A stretch of 64,000 nucleotides of DNA from Nocardioides sp. L-11A. Its GTDB lineage: Bacteria > Actinomycetota > Actinomycetes > Propionibacteriales > Nocardioidaceae. Both the position numbers and the translations under genes were made by a program. The notes under the pieces were generated by a model, which was given only the letters and a program-made list of their open reading frames with translations, searched no databases and was not told where the DNA came from. The stretch is from the NCBI GenBank assembly GCA_029961745.1, contig CP124680.1:930001-994000 (forward strand). The letters run 5' to 3'. Of the stretch, positions 24,034-33,762 are shown in pieces (positions within the stretch are counted from its first letter, which is position 1; each line of letters begins with the position of its first letter).

Positions 24034-25059
24034 GAGCAGGATGAGGCGGAGGATCTCGTAGCAGCCCCAGGCGGCGAGCGCGGCGGCGGGGAAGGTCGAG
24101 ACCCAGGCCAGCAGGATGGTGCGGGCCATGCCCCAGCGGACCGCGGAGAGCCGCTTCGTCGCGCCGGCGCCCATCACCGCGGAGGTGATGGTGTGGGTCG
24201 TCGAGATCGGGGCGTGGAAGACGAAGGCCGTCGTGTAGAGCACGCCCGCGCCCACCGATTCGGCAGCGAAGCCGCGTGGCGGGTCGAGGTGGATGATCTT
24301 GCGGCCCAGCGTGCGCATGATCCGCCAGCCGCCGGCGTACGTGCCGGCGGAGATCGCGCCCGCGGCGGCCAGCACGACCCAGATGGGGAGGTGGTCGATG
24401 CTGTAGTCGCCGGGATAGGCGATCACCAGGGTCAGCAGGATGACGCCCATCGTCTTCTGGGCGTCCTGCAGGCCGTGGCCGAGCGCGAGGGCGGCGGCGG
24501 AGATGGTCTGCATGCCGCGGAAGCCGCGGTTGATCCGGTGCGGGTTGCTGCGGCGGAAGATCCACAGGATGGCGGTCATCACCGCGAAGGCGGCGCAGAA
24601 GCCGAACAGCGGCGACACGACCATCGGGATGAGCACCTTCTGCACGATGGTGTCCCACTTGACGCTGACCCCGCCGGCGATCGCCGCGCCGACCAGGCCG
24701 CCGATGAGGGCGTGCGAGGAGGACGACGGCAGCCCGAAGTACCAGGTGATCATGTTCCAGATGATCGCGCCGAGCAGGCCGGCCATCACGATGACGAGGC
24801 CGTGGTGCACCCCGACGAGCAGCGTGCCGCTCTTGTCCTCGATCGTGATCACGTCCGCGACCGTCTTGGCGACCTCCTGTCCGAGGAGCGCGCCGATGAA
24901 GTTCATCAGCGCGGCCAGCGTGAGCGCGATCCGCGGCGTGAGAGCGCGGGTCGAGACCGAGGTCGCGATCGCGTTCGCGGCGTCGTGGAAGCCGTTGGTG
25001 TAGTCGAACGCCAAGGCGATGACGACCACGGCGATGACGATCGCCAGGGTGAGGGTCAT
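24031..25059 (-). CDS. pitA: Low-affinity inorganic phosphate transporter (Pit family)
   Basis: A 342-residue membrane protein with about ten helices. The duplicated signature GFHDAANAIATSVSTRAL near the N-terminus and later FHAPISTTHTITSAVMG, plus GLPSSSSHALIGG, identify Pit-type phosphate (metal-phosphate) symport. The stop codon is at the edge of the 105-bp tandem repeat. It is 11 bp downstream of the DUF47 gene, the usual pit partner order. Confidence 0.93.
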   Translation of the reverse strand: MTLTLAIVIAVVVIALAFDYTNGFHDAANAIATSVSTRALTPRIALTLAALMNFIGALLGQEVAKTVADVITIEDKSGTLLVGVHHGLVIVMAGLLGAIIWNMITWYFGLPSSSSHALIGGLVGAAIAGGVSVKWDTIVQKVLIPMVVSPLFGFCAAFAVMTAILWIFRRSNPHRINRGFRGMQTISAAALALGHGLQDAQKTMGVILLTLVIAYPGDYSIDHLPIWVVLAAAGAISAGTYAGGWRIMRTLGRKIIHLDPPRGFAAESVGAGVLYTTAFVFHAPISTTHTITSAVMGAGATKRLSAVRWGMARTILLAWVSTFPAAALAAWGCYEILRLILL

Positions 25060-25070
25060 GGGAGGACCGG

Positions 25071-25691
25071 TCAGCCTTCCTTGACGGCGATCTGCTCGAC
25101 GATGTTCGCGACCTTCTCGAACGCGTCGATGGCGCTCTCGAGCGACTCGACGATGTCCTTGAGCTTGAGCACCTCGATGGTCGGGTACTCCCCGGAGAAC
25201 AGCTTGGCGAGGGTGCGCCGGTGATTGCGGTCGCCGGCGTTCTCGAGCCGGTTGATCTCGATCCAGTAGTCGTCGAGCGACTGCATCGACTGCAGGCGCG
25301 GCATCGCGGCCGCGGTCAGCTCGGCGCAGCGCTGGAGCACCTCGACCTGCTCGGAGAGCTCGGCGGGGAACGCCACCTGCACCTCGTAGAGCAGGATCAG
25401 GTCGACCGCCTCGTCCATCATGTCCATGACGTCGTCGAGACCGGAGCCGAGGTCGTAGATGTCCTCGCGATCGAAGGGCGTGACGAAGGTGCTGTTGACC
25501 TTCTTCACGATCTCGTGGGTCGTCTCGTCGGCGGCGTGCTCGGCGGCACGCATCCGCTCGGCGACGGACCCTTTGTCCGAGGACTCGGACAGCATCTCCG
25601 CGAGGAGCTCGGCGCCGCCCACGAGGTGCTGGGCCGACTGGGTGAAGAGGTCGTAGAAGGAGGTATCGACCGGACGCAGACGTAGACCCAC
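25071..25691 (-). CDS. DUF47 / PhoU-like Pit accessory protein
   Basis: A 206-residue all-helical protein. GTG 25691 is chosen because GGGAG lies about 7 nt upstream. The pattern AERMRAAEHAADETTHEIVKK, FDREDIYDLGSGLDDVMDMMDEA and IEINRLENAGDRNHRR is typical of the TIGR00153/DUF47 family, PhoU-like proteins that regulate or assist Pit transporters. It forms an operon with pitA. Candidate promoter elements lie upstream, but no PHO box was evident. Confidence 0.92.
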   Translation of the reverse strand: MGLRLRPVDTSFYDLFTQSAQHLVGGAELLAEMLSESSDKGSVAERMRAAEHAADETTHEIVKKVNSTFVTPFDREDIYDLGSGLDDVMDMMDEAVDLILLYEVQVAFPAELSEQVEVLQRCAELTAAAMPRLQSMQSLDDYWIEINRLENAGDRNHRRTLAKLFSGEYPTIEVLKLKDIVESLESAIDAFEKVANIVEQIAVKEG

Positions 25692-25821
25692 ATGGACTCC
25701 CGTTGAGGCGGAGGCGAACGCGCTCATGCTAGGGGACCACGAGTGCGTGAATGCAACTGCGGGCGCACTCCCCACCTGTGGCGCGGCGCACGCGGCCACG
25801 TTGTCGCAGGTCAGAGGCCGT

Positions 25822-28005
25822 TCAGCCGGCGGTACGGCGCTTGCGCTGCTGCTCGATGAGGGTCTCTTGGAGGTGGACCGTGCCGTCGTTGCGCTTCCAC
25901 TCGCCATCGGAGCCGAGCTCCCACGCCTGGGTGGTCGGGGCGAAGGCGAGGTCCAGGAGGCGGCGTACCTCGTCGCGGCTGGCGTCGGGCAGCCGTACCA
26001 GGACCTCCACGCGGCGGTCGAGGTTGCGGTGCATGAGGTCGGCCGAGCCGATCCAGGTCACCGGCTCGCCGCCGCCCTCGAACGAGAAGACCCGACTGTG
26101 CTCCAGGAACCGGCCCAGGACGGAGCGGACCCGGACGTTCTCGCTCAGGCCGGGTACGCCGGGCCGCAGCGCGCAGATGCCGCGGACCAGCAGCTCGACG
26201 GGCACCCCCTCGCACGAGGCGAGGTAGAGGGCGTCGATGGTCTCCTCGTCGACGACCGAGTTGGCCTTGAACCGGATCCCGGCGGGGCGGCCGGCCCGGT
26301 GGTGGTCGATCTCGGCGCGGATCTGCTCGATGAGGCCGGCGCGGACCGAGTCGGGCGCGACGAGCAGCTGCTCGTAGGTCGCCTTGCGGGACCAGCCGGA
26401 CAGGTTGTTGAACAGGTGGGCGACGTCCTCGCCGATCGCGTCGTCGGTCGTGAGGAGGCCGAGGTCCTCGTACATCCGCGAGGTCTTCGGGTTGTAGTTG
26501 CCCGTGCCGATGTGGGTGTAGCGGCGGATCCCGCCCGCCTGCTCGCCCTCGTCGCGCACCACCATCGCCAGCTTGCAGTGGGTCTTCAGGCCGACCAGGC
26601 CGTACACGACGTGGCAGCCGGCCTGCTCGAGCTTGCGGGCCCAGCGGATGTTGGCCTGCTCGTCGAAGCGGGCCTTGATCTCGACCAGCACCAGCACCTG
26701 CTTGCCGGCCTCGGCCGCGTCGATGAGGGCGTCGATGATGGGCGAGTCGCCGGAGGTGCGGTACAGCGTCTGCTTGATCGCCAGCACGTGCGGATCGGCC
26801 GCGGCCTGCTCGATGAACCGCTGCACCGACGTGGCGAACGAGTCGTAGGGGTGGTGCAGGAGTACGTCGCGGCGGCGCAGTGCCTTGAACACGTCGACCG
26901 GGGCCGCGGACTCGAAGTCGGCCAGCCGGGTGTGGGTACTCGGCACGAAGGACGGGTACTTCAGATCCTCGCGCGGGAGGTCGGCGATCGAGTGCAGGCC
27001 GCGCAGGTCGAGCGGCCCGGGCAGCCGGAACACCTCGTTCTCGCTGATGTCGAGCTCGGAGACGAGCAGCTCCAGGACCGAGGGCGCGATCGACTCCTCG
27101 ACCTCGAGCCGCACGGGCGGCCCGAACTTGCGGCGCAGCAGCTCCTTCTCCAGGGCGGCGAGGAGGTTCTCGGCGTCGTCCTCCTCGACCTCGAGGTCCT
27201 CGTTGCGGGTGACCCGGAAGGTGTGCGCCTCCAGCACCTCCATCCCGGGGAACAATCGGCGGAGGTGGGCGCCGATCACGTCCTCCAGCGGTACGAAGCG
27301 GGCGTTGCCGAGCGCGACGAAGCGGTCGAAGTTCGAGGGCACCTTGACCCGCGCGAAGAGCTCCTTGCCGGTCTTGGGGTTGCGCAGCACGACCGCGAGG
27401 TTGAGCGAGAGGCCGGAGATGTAGGGGAAGGGGTGCGCCGGGTCGACGGCCAGCGGGGTCAGGACCGGGAAGATCCGGTCCTTGAAGAGCCGCTTGCACT
27501 CCTTCTGCTCGTCGCGGTCCAGGTCGGCCCACCGGACCAGGTCGATGCCCTCGGCGCTGAGTGCCGGGATGACGTCGTCGTGGAACACCCGGGCGTGGCG
27601 CTGACTGAGCTCGGCCGAACGGCGCCAGATCGCCTCGAGCACCTCCAGCGGCATCAGGCCGCTGGCCGCGCGGACGGCGAGACCGGTCGCGATCCGGCGC
27701 TTGAGACCGGCCACCCGGACCATGAAGAACTCGTCGAGGTTGCTGGTGAAGATCGCCAGGAACCGGGCCCGCTCGAGCAGCGGGAGCTCGGTGTCCTCGG
27801 CCAGTTCGAGCACGCGCTCGTTGAACCGGAGCCAGGACAGCTCCCGGTCGACGAACCTGTTGTCGACCGACTCGATCGCCTCCACCAGTGCGGGATCCGG
27901 GACGTAGCCGCACTCCTGCGCGCCGTCCCTCTCGTCGGGCACGGCGCTCAGGGTGCCGGTGTCGGCCTCCGGCAGGAGGGACGTCGGCTGCTGCTCGGTC
28001 GACAT
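25822..28005 (-). CDS. ppk: Polyphosphate kinase 1
   Basis: A 727-residue protein from ATG 28005. Domain order fits PPK1: N domain ([19 protein letters not shown]), head domain, and C1/C2 domains with [40 protein letters not shown] (carrying the autophosphorylated His) and [15 protein letters not shown]. It polymerises the ATP gamma-phosphate into polyphosphate, reversibly. A PHO box just upstream ties it to phosphate starvation, as described for Streptomyces ppk. It diverges from an esterase gene. Confidence 0.96.
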   Translation of the reverse strand: MSTEQQPTSLLPEADTGTLSAVPDERDGAQECGYVPDPALVEAIESVDNRFVDRELSWLRFNERVLELAEDTELPLLERARFLAIFTSNLDEFFMVRVAGLKRRIATGLAVRAASGLMPLEVLEAIWRRSAELSQRHARVFHDDVIPALSAEGIDLVRWADLDRDEQKECKRLFKDRIFPVLTPLAVDPAHPFPYISGLSLNLAVVLRNPKTGKELFARVKVPSNFDRFVALGNARFVPLEDVIGAHLRRLFPGMEVLEAHTFRVTRNEDLEVEEDDAENLLAALEKELLRRKFGPPVRLEVEESIAPSVLELLVSELDISENEVFRLPGPLDLRGLHSIADLPREDLKYPSFVPSTHTRLADFESAAPVDVFKALRRRDVLLHHPYDSFATSVQRFIEQAAADPHVLAIKQTLYRTSGDSPIIDALIDAAEAGKQVLVLVEIKARFDEQANIRWARKLEQAGCHVVYGLVGLKTHCKLAMVVRDEGEQAGGIRRYTHIGTGNYNPKTSRMYEDLGLLTTDDAIGEDVAHLFNNLSGWSRKATYEQLLVAPDSVRAGLIEQIRAEIDHHRAGRPAGIRFKANSVVDEETIDALYLASCEGVPVELLVRGICALRPGVPGLSENVRVRSVLGRFLEHSRVFSFEGGGEPVTWIGSADLMHRNLDRRVEVLVRLPDASRDEVRRLLDLAFAPTTQAWELGSDGEWKRNDGTVHLQETLIEQQRKRRTAG

Positions 28006-28023
28006 GCTCGCGAGTGTGGCACC

Positions 28024-28045
28024 TCCGGGTGAACGGCAGGTGACT
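28024..28045 (-). promoter_or_regulatory. PHO box upstream of ppk
   Basis: On the minus strand two adjacent 11-mers, AGTCACCTGCC (28035-28045) and GTTCACCCGGA (28024-28034), match PhoP direct-repeat units. The inner edge is 19 bp from the ppk ATG. Confidence 0.75.
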
Positions 28046-28070
28046 CCTGCGGGGACGGCCGTACCCGAAG

Positions 28071-28076
28071 TATGTT
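28071..28076 (+). promoter_or_regulatory. -10 hexamer, leaderless esterase gene
   Basis: TATGTT followed by 7 nt and GTG 28084 fits the leaderless pattern seen elsewhere here, and favours that start over ATG 28072, which lies within the hexamer. Confidence 0.55.
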
Positions 28077-28083
28077 GAATCCC

Positions 28084-29103
28084 GTGAGCATGCGAACCGC
28101 GATCGAGTCCCGTGCGCTGACGACGGTGATGGGACTCCCGCCCCGGGTGCAGCGGGTGCTGTCCGGCGGGCCCCTCGTCCTGGACGGTCAGACACTCGCG
28201 GACGACCTGCGCATGATGCTGACCCTGCAGCGCCTGGCCGGCAAGGGCGATCTCGCCGGCGGGGGCGTCGTCCAGGGACGCACGGCGCTGCGCGAGAACG
28301 CCGCTCTCGCCGGCGGCCGGCCGGCGATCGGCAGCGTCCGCGACCTCGCCGTGGCCGACCTGCCGGCCCGCCTCTACGAGCCGTCCACGCCGGTCGGGCG
28401 GGGGCTGCTGCTGTTCTTCCACGGCGGTGGCTTCCTCTACGGCGACCTCGCCTCCCACGACGCGCCGTGCCGGGTGCTCGCCGAGCGGTCGGGCGTACGG
28501 GTGCTGGCGGTCGAGTACCGCGTCGGTCCCGAGGCCGCCTTCCCCGCCGCCTTCGACGACGCCGAGGCGGCGCTGCGCTGGGTGCACGAGCACCACGGCG
28601 AGCTCGGCGTGGACCCGGACCGGATCGGCGTCGCCGGCGACTCCGCCGGCGGCAATCTCGCTGCCTACACCGCGATCACCGCCGCCCGTGCCGGCCTCCC
28701 GCTCGCCTTCCAGCTGCTGGTCTACCCCTGCACCGACGCCGATCGCGCCACCGACAGCCTCCGGTTGTTCGGCGAGGGGCTCTACCTCACCGCCGAGTCG
28801 ATCGCGTCGTTCAACGACACCTACCTGCCCCGCCCCGAGGACCAGGCCGACGAGCGGATGAACCTGCTCGACATCGACCTGCCGCCCGGACTCGCTCCGG
28901 CGTACGTCGTGACGGCCGGCTTCGACCCGCTGCGCGACGAGGGCGAGCAGTACGCACGACGGATGGCCGACGCCGGCGCGGACGTCGAGCTGCGCCGGTA
29001 CGCCGACCAGATCCACGGCTTCTTGAACATCGTCGGCGTCGGCCGGAGCAGCCGAGGTGCCGTGCGCGAGATCGCGGGCCGGCTCCGGGCTGCTCTGGGA
29101 TAG
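28084..29103 (+). CDS. HSL-family alpha/beta hydrolase (esterase/lipase)
   Basis: A 339-residue protein (ATG 28072 and ATG 28090 are alternative starts). The hormone-sensitive-lipase family oxyanion motif HGGGF (about residue 113) and nucleophile motif GDSAGGN (about 185) are intact. A C-terminal GFDPLRDEG gives the acid and [11 protein letters not shown] the catalytic His. It should hydrolyse short- to medium-chain esters in the cytoplasm. The gene is followed by a very large nested palindrome. Confidence 0.9.
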   Translation: MSMRTAIESRALTTVMGLPPRVQRVLSGGPLVLDGQTLADDLRMMLTLQRLAGKGDLAGGGVVQGRTALRENAALAGGRPAIGSVRDLAVADLPARLYEPSTPVGRGLLLFFHGGGFLYGDLASHDAPCRVLAERSGVRVLAVEYRVGPEAAFPAAFDDAEAALRWVHEHHGELGVDPDRIGVAGDSAGGNLAAYTAITAARAGLPLAFQLLVYPCTDADRATDSLRLFGEGLYLTAESIASFNDTYLPRPEDQADERMNLLDIDLPPGLAPAYVVTAGFDPLRDEGEQYARRMADAGADVELRRYADQIHGFLNIVGVGRSSRGAVREIAGRLRAALG

Positions 29104-29104
29104 C

Positions 29105-29198
29105 CGACCCGTCGCATCTGAACGTCTGAGAAGCGCCGACCCGGCGCGTTCAAACGCGCCGGGTCGGCGTCTGTACGACGTTCAGATGCGACGGGTCG
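29105..29198. repeat. Nested perfect inverted repeats (cruciform-like terminator)
   Basis: Outer arms of 21 nt (29105-29125 and 29178-29198) are perfectly complementary. An inner perfect pair of 17 nt (29134-29150 and 29153-29169) sits between them. It lies between convergent genes, 2 bp after the esterase stop, and probably terminates both. Confidence 0.9.
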
Positions 29199-29235
29199 AT
29201 GAGCAGGCGACCTCGACCCGGCGACGGGTCGGGCA

Positions 29236-29850
29236 TCAGAGGTCGGGACGATGTTCGCGCAGCTGCCGGACGAAGGCCTCGGCGTCGACCATCGAGCCGT
29301 CGATCACGAACGGGTCCAGGCCCCGGCGGGGGAAGCGCACCGCCCAGCCGGGGTCGCCGGGGCGACCGACCATCTCGACCCGCGTGGCCGGCTTGCGGAT
29401 GTCGAAGCGGTGGGTGGACTCGCCCTGCTCGACGTAGACCACGCCACGCACCACGCTGACCTCGACGGGTACGACGCGCGTGCGCGCCGCGGCCCAGCCG
29501 AGGCCGACCGCGATGAGCACCATGACCACGCCGAACGGCGTACCGAGCTTGCCGTTGACCAGGGTCAGCAGCGCGACCATCGCGGCCACGATCGCCGTCG
29601 CGCCGAGCACCATCGAGAGCACCCGGGGGTCGCTGCCGTCGCCGGTCAGCCGGTCACCGGCGGCCGGCTCACCCTCGAACAGCGACAGCGACTCCCCGCC
29701 CTGCGTCTGCAGCGCACTGACCTGCGCCCGAGCGCTCTCCAGCTCGGCGGCGAGCCGGACGACCTCGTCCTGGCTCGCCGTGAGCCGACGGGCCAGGTCG
29801 TCGCGCTCCAGGCGGAGGGCGACCACCGGGTCCACGTCGGGCTGGGTCAT
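29236..29850 (-). CDS. Membrane protein with coiled coil and shared C-terminal module
   Basis: A 204-residue protein. Residues about 8-48 form a coiled coil (VALRLERDDLARRLTASQDE ...). Two membrane helices follow (about 80-100 and 105-122). The C-terminal ~80 residues (VEVSVVRGVVYVEQGE ... WAVRFPRRGLDPFVIDGSMVD) align with the ends of 29861-33748 and 11009-12040. It is 10 bp downstream of the 1295-residue paralog, so the two are probably co-expressed and may interact through their coiled coils. Function unknown. Confidence 0.75.
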   Translation of the reverse strand: MTQPDVDPVVALRLERDDLARRLTASQDEVVRLAAELESARAQVSALQTQGGESLSLFEGEPAAGDRLTGDGSDPRVLSMVLGATAIVAAMVALLTLVNGKLGTPFGVVMVLIAVGLGWAAARTRVVPVEVSVVRGVVYVEQGESTHRFDIRKPATRVEMVGRPGDPGWAVRFPRRGLDPFVIDGSMVDAEAFVRQLREHRPDL

Positions 29851-29860
29851 CGGCTCCGGG

Positions 29861-32800
29861 TCACAGATCCTGACGCCACTGGCGCAGCGCCTCCAGGAAG
29901 ATGGGTGCGTCGACCATCCGGGCGTCGATCACGACCGGCGACATGCTGCGCCGCAGGATGAGGACCCGCCACGACTTCGAGCCCGGCGTACCGGTCTGCT
30001 CGATCTTGGTGTTCGGGCTGGTCAGGTCGAAGGTGCTGTTGGTGTCGCCCTGGGTGACCTTGAGGACGCCGGTCTCGTCGATGGCGACGCTGCGCGAGGA
30101 GTTGCTGGCCTTGAGCGCGTAGCCGAGCAGGATCGCGGCCACCACGGTCAGGGTCGCGCTGAAGGCGATGTCGTCGGCGAGGGTGCCCTTGATCGCCATC
30201 CGGCCGACCATCGCGGCCAGGCCGATCGCGCCCAGGATCGCCAGCGGGGCGAGACTGTCGCTGCCGCGCTTGGCGTGGAAGGGCACCCGCTTCACCGTCG
30301 GGCCTGGCGCGGCGACCGCGGCGGCCACAGGGGCGGGCTCAGGCTCGCGCTGGGGCTCGGGCTGGGGCTCGGGCTCGGGGTGGAGTGCCTCGGGCTCCGG
30401 CTCCGGTTCCTCGACCACGGGCTCGTCGACGACCGGCTGCACCAGCGTCGCAGGCTCGGCCTCCGGCCCAGGCTCGGGCTCGGGCTCAGGCTCAGGCTCG
30501 GGCTCCGGCTCGGGTTCAGGCTCCGGCTCGGGCTCCGGCTCGTCGTCGATCAGCTCCGCGGCGAGGGCGTCGTCGTCCTCCGCCGCGACGTCGAGCGTCT
30601 CGAGGTCGTCGAGGAACTCCTCGGTCTCGTCGGTCTCGGCGGGCGTGCTCGCCGTCGCCCGCCACTGCTCCAGCAACGAGGGGGTCCGTCCGGCGGGTGC
30701 GTCGAGCGCGTCCTCGGCCGCGGACTCGCCGGTCTCGGTCGTGACGGCGAGGTCGACCTCGGGCTCCGCCACGGGGGCAGGGGCGGCCTCGGCGGCGAGA
30801 CGGGCGCGGATCTGGGCCATCTGGGCGGCGAGATCGCCGACCGGTGGGACGTCCGACGCCGGCTCGGCCTCGACCAGGGCCTCGACGTCCAGCGGCGCGG
30901 GCTCGAGAGCGGCGACCGGCTCCGGCTCGGGCTCGGGCTCCGGCTCGGGCTCCGGCTCGGGCTCCGGCTCGGGCTCCGGCTCGGGCTCCGGCTCGGGCTC
31001 CGGCTGATCGTCGACAGGTACGGAGATGGCGACGGACTCCTCGGGGAGGGACTCCTCGGGGAGGGACTCCTCGGGGAGGGACTCCTCGGGGATGGACTCC
31101 TCGGGGAGGGACTCCTCGGGGAGGGACTCCTCGGGGATGGACTCCTCGGGGACGGACTCCTCGGGGAGGGACTCCTCGGGGAGGGACTCCTCGGGGATGG
31201 ACTCCTCGGGGACGGACTCCTCGGCGACGGACCTCTCGGGGACGGACCTCTCGGCGACGGGGGCGGCGACGGGGACGTCGGTACTCAGCTGGGCCTGGAT
31301 CTGGGCCACCTGCTGAGCGAGGGCGGCGGCGTCGGCAAGAGCGCGCTCGCGTTCGCGGGCGAGCTCGGCGGCGCGGGCCTCGGCCTCCTCGCGGGCCCGG
31401 GCGTGCTCGAGTGCGCGCTCCTCGGCCTGGACCAGGTCCGAGCGCAGGCCCTGGACCGCACTGGCGTGCGCCTCGGCGGCGAGCTCGAGCTGCTGGCGGG
31501 CGTCCTCCTCGGCGAGGCGGCGGGCCTCGGAGGCGTCCACGGCGCGGCGTTCGGCGGCCTCGGCGGTCTCGAGCGCGAGGCGCGCCATCTCGGCCTGCTC
31601 CAGGGCGGCCTGCTCCGCGGCGCCGCGGGCCTGGTGGGCCTCCTGGGCGAGGCGGGCGTGGTCGGCGGCGGCCTGTTCGGCCGCGGCCCGCTCCTCGACG
31701 GCCTGGCGGGCCAGCGCGCCGTGCTCCTGGGCGCTGGCGGCGGCCTGCTCGGCCAGCAGCCGGGCCCGCTCCTCGGCGGCCTCGGCGGCGCGGTGCGCGT
31801 CCTGGGCCAGGGCGGCCTGCTGGCGGGCGGCCTCTTCGGCCAGGGCCCGAGCCTGGGCGATCTCCGCGGAACTGCGCTCGGCGGCCTCCCGCTCCTCGAG
31901 CATCCGACGGGCGAACTCGGCGTGCTCGGCCGCACTCACGGCGGCCGCCTCGGCCATGACGCGGGCCCGCTCCTCCGCGGCGGCGCGCTCTTCGTGGGCC
32001 AGGCGAGCGGCGGCGGCGTACGACTCGGCGGCCGATTCGGCCTCCTGCCGGGCCGCGGCGGCGCTGCTCACCAGCTCGGCCTGCTCCTGCGCGCGGGTCT
32101 CTGCGGCCTCCCGGGCGGCGTGCGCGGCCGCGGCACGCTCGGCCTGCTCGACGGCGTGCCGCTCGGCCTCCTCGCGCCGCGCGGACTCGGCGTCGGCGAG
32201 CTCGGCCCGCTCCCGGGCGGCCCGCTCCGCGGCCTCGCGGGCGGCGGCCTCGGTGCGGGCGAGCTCCTCGGCCTCGGCCCGCGCCCGATGAGCCAGGGCA
32301 GCGGTCTCGGCCTGCTCCTGAGCCAGGCGGTCGGCCTCGGCGCGGGCTTCGTTGGCGAGCTGGGCCGCCTCCTCGGCGGCGAGTCGCTCGGCGGCCTGCT
32401 CGGCGGCGGCCAACTCGGCGTCGCGGCGCAGCCGGGCGGCGAGCGCGGCGACGACCTCCGCGTTGTCCGGTACGCCGGCGGCGTCGTCCGCCACCGTGCC
32501 GTCGGTCTCGGTCGGCGTGACCAGCTCGGCCTCGATCTCGGCGCGGGCGTGCGCCAGGACCTCCTCCGGACGGCGCGGCGTCTCGGTGCCCTCGGTGATG
32601 TTCGGGATCGGCTCCTCGAGCAGCGGGGGCTCGATGACCTCCGGCCGGGGCCGGGCCTGAGGCTTCGGCGCCGCGCTCGCACCGGGGCGTCGGCGGAGTC
32701 GGGCCAGGCCCTTGGGCTGGGGTACCGGTGTCGGCTCGGCGAAGCCGGCGTCGACGGCGGCCGCGATCACCCGCTGACCGGCCTCCTCGTCGCTCACCCG

Positions 32801-33748
32801 TCGAGCGGGCGGCGCCTGCTCGACCGGCTGCTCGACCGGCTGCTCGCCCTCGGCCGCGGCCTCGATCTCCGCCTCCGTCGGGGCCGGGGCGTCGAAGGCG
32901 TCGGCCGTACCAGCGCCCTCGTCGTGCCAGACCTCCGCGGTGAGCGGGTCGACCTCCGGGACCGGGGCGATCACCCCGAGCGAGTCGCCGAAGGGTCGTT
33001 GCGTGGCGCGGGCGATGATGGCCGACCAGTCGCCGGCGTCGGGCGCGTCCGGCCCCGGCTCCGCCGCGCCGTCTCCTGCCGCCTCGGCTCCCGCCGCGGC
33101 GTCCACCTCGGCCGCGGTCCCGGCAGTCGGCTCGCCGGCCGCGTCCGGGTCGTCCAGGTCGTTCGCGTCGTCCAGATCGTTCGCTTCGTCCACGGCGCCG
33201 GCGGGCTCCGAGCGCATCCGCTCCAGCCGGTCGGTCAGCGTGCCCCGCAGCGTCGGGTCGTCGGTGGTCGCGGCCGAGCCGGCCTCGAACTCCCGTGGGT
33301 CGATCTCCGTCAACGGCCGGCCCAGGGATCGGTCGATGACGCTGGCCCAGTCGGTGCTCGTCGGGGCCGTGAGGGCGTCGGCAGCCGAGTCCCCGGCCGA
33401 CTCGTCGCCGTCGTCCGCGTCATCGTCTGCGTCACCATTGTCTGCGTCACCGTCCGCGTCCTCGGCCGCACGAAGCGTCCCGGTGCGACTGCCGACGCGT
33501 GCCACGATGTCGTCGACGGGCTCGTCGACCGCGACCACGGGACTCTCGTCGGCCTCCTCCTCAGGCGGCACCGAGGTGTTGCTGCGGCGCAGCAGCTCCT
33601 GGATGTCGTCGGCGTCGAGCTCGCCGACGACCGGCCCGTCGTCGGTACGCCGCCGCAGGAGTCCCCTCCGTCCCCGGCCGCGTCCGGGACGCGCCTCAGC
33701 GAGCCGGGAGTCCTCGGGACCCGGCTCGCCGTCGGTGACAGAGCTCAT
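29861..33748 (-). CDS. Giant 1295-residue coiled-coil, repeat-rich membrane protein
   Basis: Residues 1-430 are acidic and of low complexity, with several conserved-looking DWxxIIx[11 protein letters not shown] motifs. Residues about 430-815 are a long Ala/Glu/Arg coiled coil. Residues about 832-907 are ~15 pentapeptides of the form x-PEES. EP dipeptide runs follow (about 915-946 and 1069-1096). Two membrane helices (about 1166-1184 and 1193-1212) precede the ~76-residue C-terminal module shared with two paralogs. ATG 33748 is 8 nt after TAGATT. It looks like an envelope-anchored cytoplasmic scaffold. It is not DivIVA, and I know no described homolog. Confidence 0.75.
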   Translation of the reverse strand: MSSVTDGEPGPEDSRLAEARPGRGRGRRGLLRRRTDDGPVVGELDADDIQELLRRSNTSVPPEEEADESPVVAVDEPVDDIVARVGSRTGTLRAAEDADGDADNGDADDDADDGDESAGDSAADALTAPTSTDWASVIDRSLGRPLTEIDPREFEAGSAATTDDPTLRGTLTDRLERMRSEPAGAVDEANDLDDANDLDDPDAAGEPTAGTAAEVDAAAGAEAAGDGAAEPGPDAPDAGDWSAIIARATQRPFGDSLGVIAPVPEVDPLTAEVWHDEGAGTADAFDAPAPTEAEIEAAAEGEQPVEQPVEQAPPARRVSDEEAGQRVIAAAVDAGFAEPTPVPQPKGLARLRRRPGASAAPKPQARPRPEVIEPPLLEEPIPNITEGTETPRRPEEVLAHARAEIEAELVTPTETDGTVADDAAGVPDNAEVVAALAARLRRDAELAAAEQAAERLAAEEAAQLANEARAEADRLAQEQAETAALAHRARAEAEELARTEAAAREAAERAARERAELADAESARREEAERHAVEQAERAAAAHAAREAAETRAQEQAELVSSAAAARQEAESAAESYAAAARLAHEERAAAEERARVMAEAAAVSAAEHAEFARRMLEEREAAERSSAEIAQARALAEEAARQQAALAQDAHRAAEAAEERARLLAEQAAASAQEHGALARQAVEERAAAEQAAADHARLAQEAHQARGAAEQAALEQAEMARLALETAEAAERRAVDASEARRLAEEDARQQLELAAEAHASAVQGLRSDLVQAEERALEHARAREEAEARAAELARERERALADAAALAQQVAQIQAQLSTDVPVAAPVAERSVPERSVAEESVPEESIPEESLPEESLPEESVPEESIPEESLPEESLPEESIPEESLPEESLPEESLPEESVAISVPVDDQPEPEPEPEPEPEPEPEPEPEPEPEPEPEPVAALEPAPLDVEALVEAEPASDVPPVGDLAAQMAQIRARLAAEAAPAPVAEPEVDLAVTTETGESAAEDALDAPAGRTPSLLEQWRATASTPAETDETEEFLDDLETLDVAAEDDDALAAELIDDEPEPEPEPEPEPEPEPEPEPEPEPGPEAEPATLVQPVVDEPVVEEPEPEPEALHPEPEPQPEPQREPEPAPVAAAVAAPGPTVKRVPFHAKRGSDSLAPLAILGAIGLAAMVGRMAIKGTLADDIAFSATLTVVAAILLGYALKASNSSRSVAIDETGVLKVTQGDTNSTFDLTSPNTKIEQTGTPGSKSWRVLILRRSMSPVVIDARMVDAPIFLEALRQWRQDL
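31031..31240 (-). repeat. 15-bp tandem DNA repeats encoding x-PEES
   Basis: About 14 near-perfect copies of a 15-bp unit (gactcctcggggaggg type on the plus strand) run in frame within the giant gene. Higher-order periodicity is visible: the sixth-codon variants Leu, Ile and Val recur in blocks. This is prone to length variation. Confidence 0.9.
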
Positions 33749-33756
33749 GGTGGGTA

Positions 33757-33762
33757 AATCTA
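33757..33762 (-). promoter_or_regulatory. -10 hexamer of the giant coiled-coil gene
   Basis: TAGATT on the minus strand lies 8 nt before ATG 33748, just inside the mshD stop region. It predicts a leaderless or near-leaderless mRNA independent of mshD. Confidence 0.5.

Noticed and set aside
25692..25821. PHO box before the DUF47-pitA operon
   Set aside because: Only a single partial word (ATTCACGCA on the minus strand) was found, without the 11-bp direct-repeat partner.
31031..31240. Possible CRISPR or regulatory iterons in the 15-bp tandem array
   Set aside because: The units are in frame, without spacers, and encode x-PEES within a long gene.
29480..33757. A 1425-codon open frame on the plus strand, Gly/Leu/Arg-rich, antisense to the giant coiled-coil gene
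   Set aside because: It is a by-product of GC-rich codon bias opposite a repetitive gene: composition is extreme (LGLG and GEGLLG runs mirror the EP and PEES repeats), it has no SD or domain, and the minus frame has helices, a module with paralogs and a promoter.
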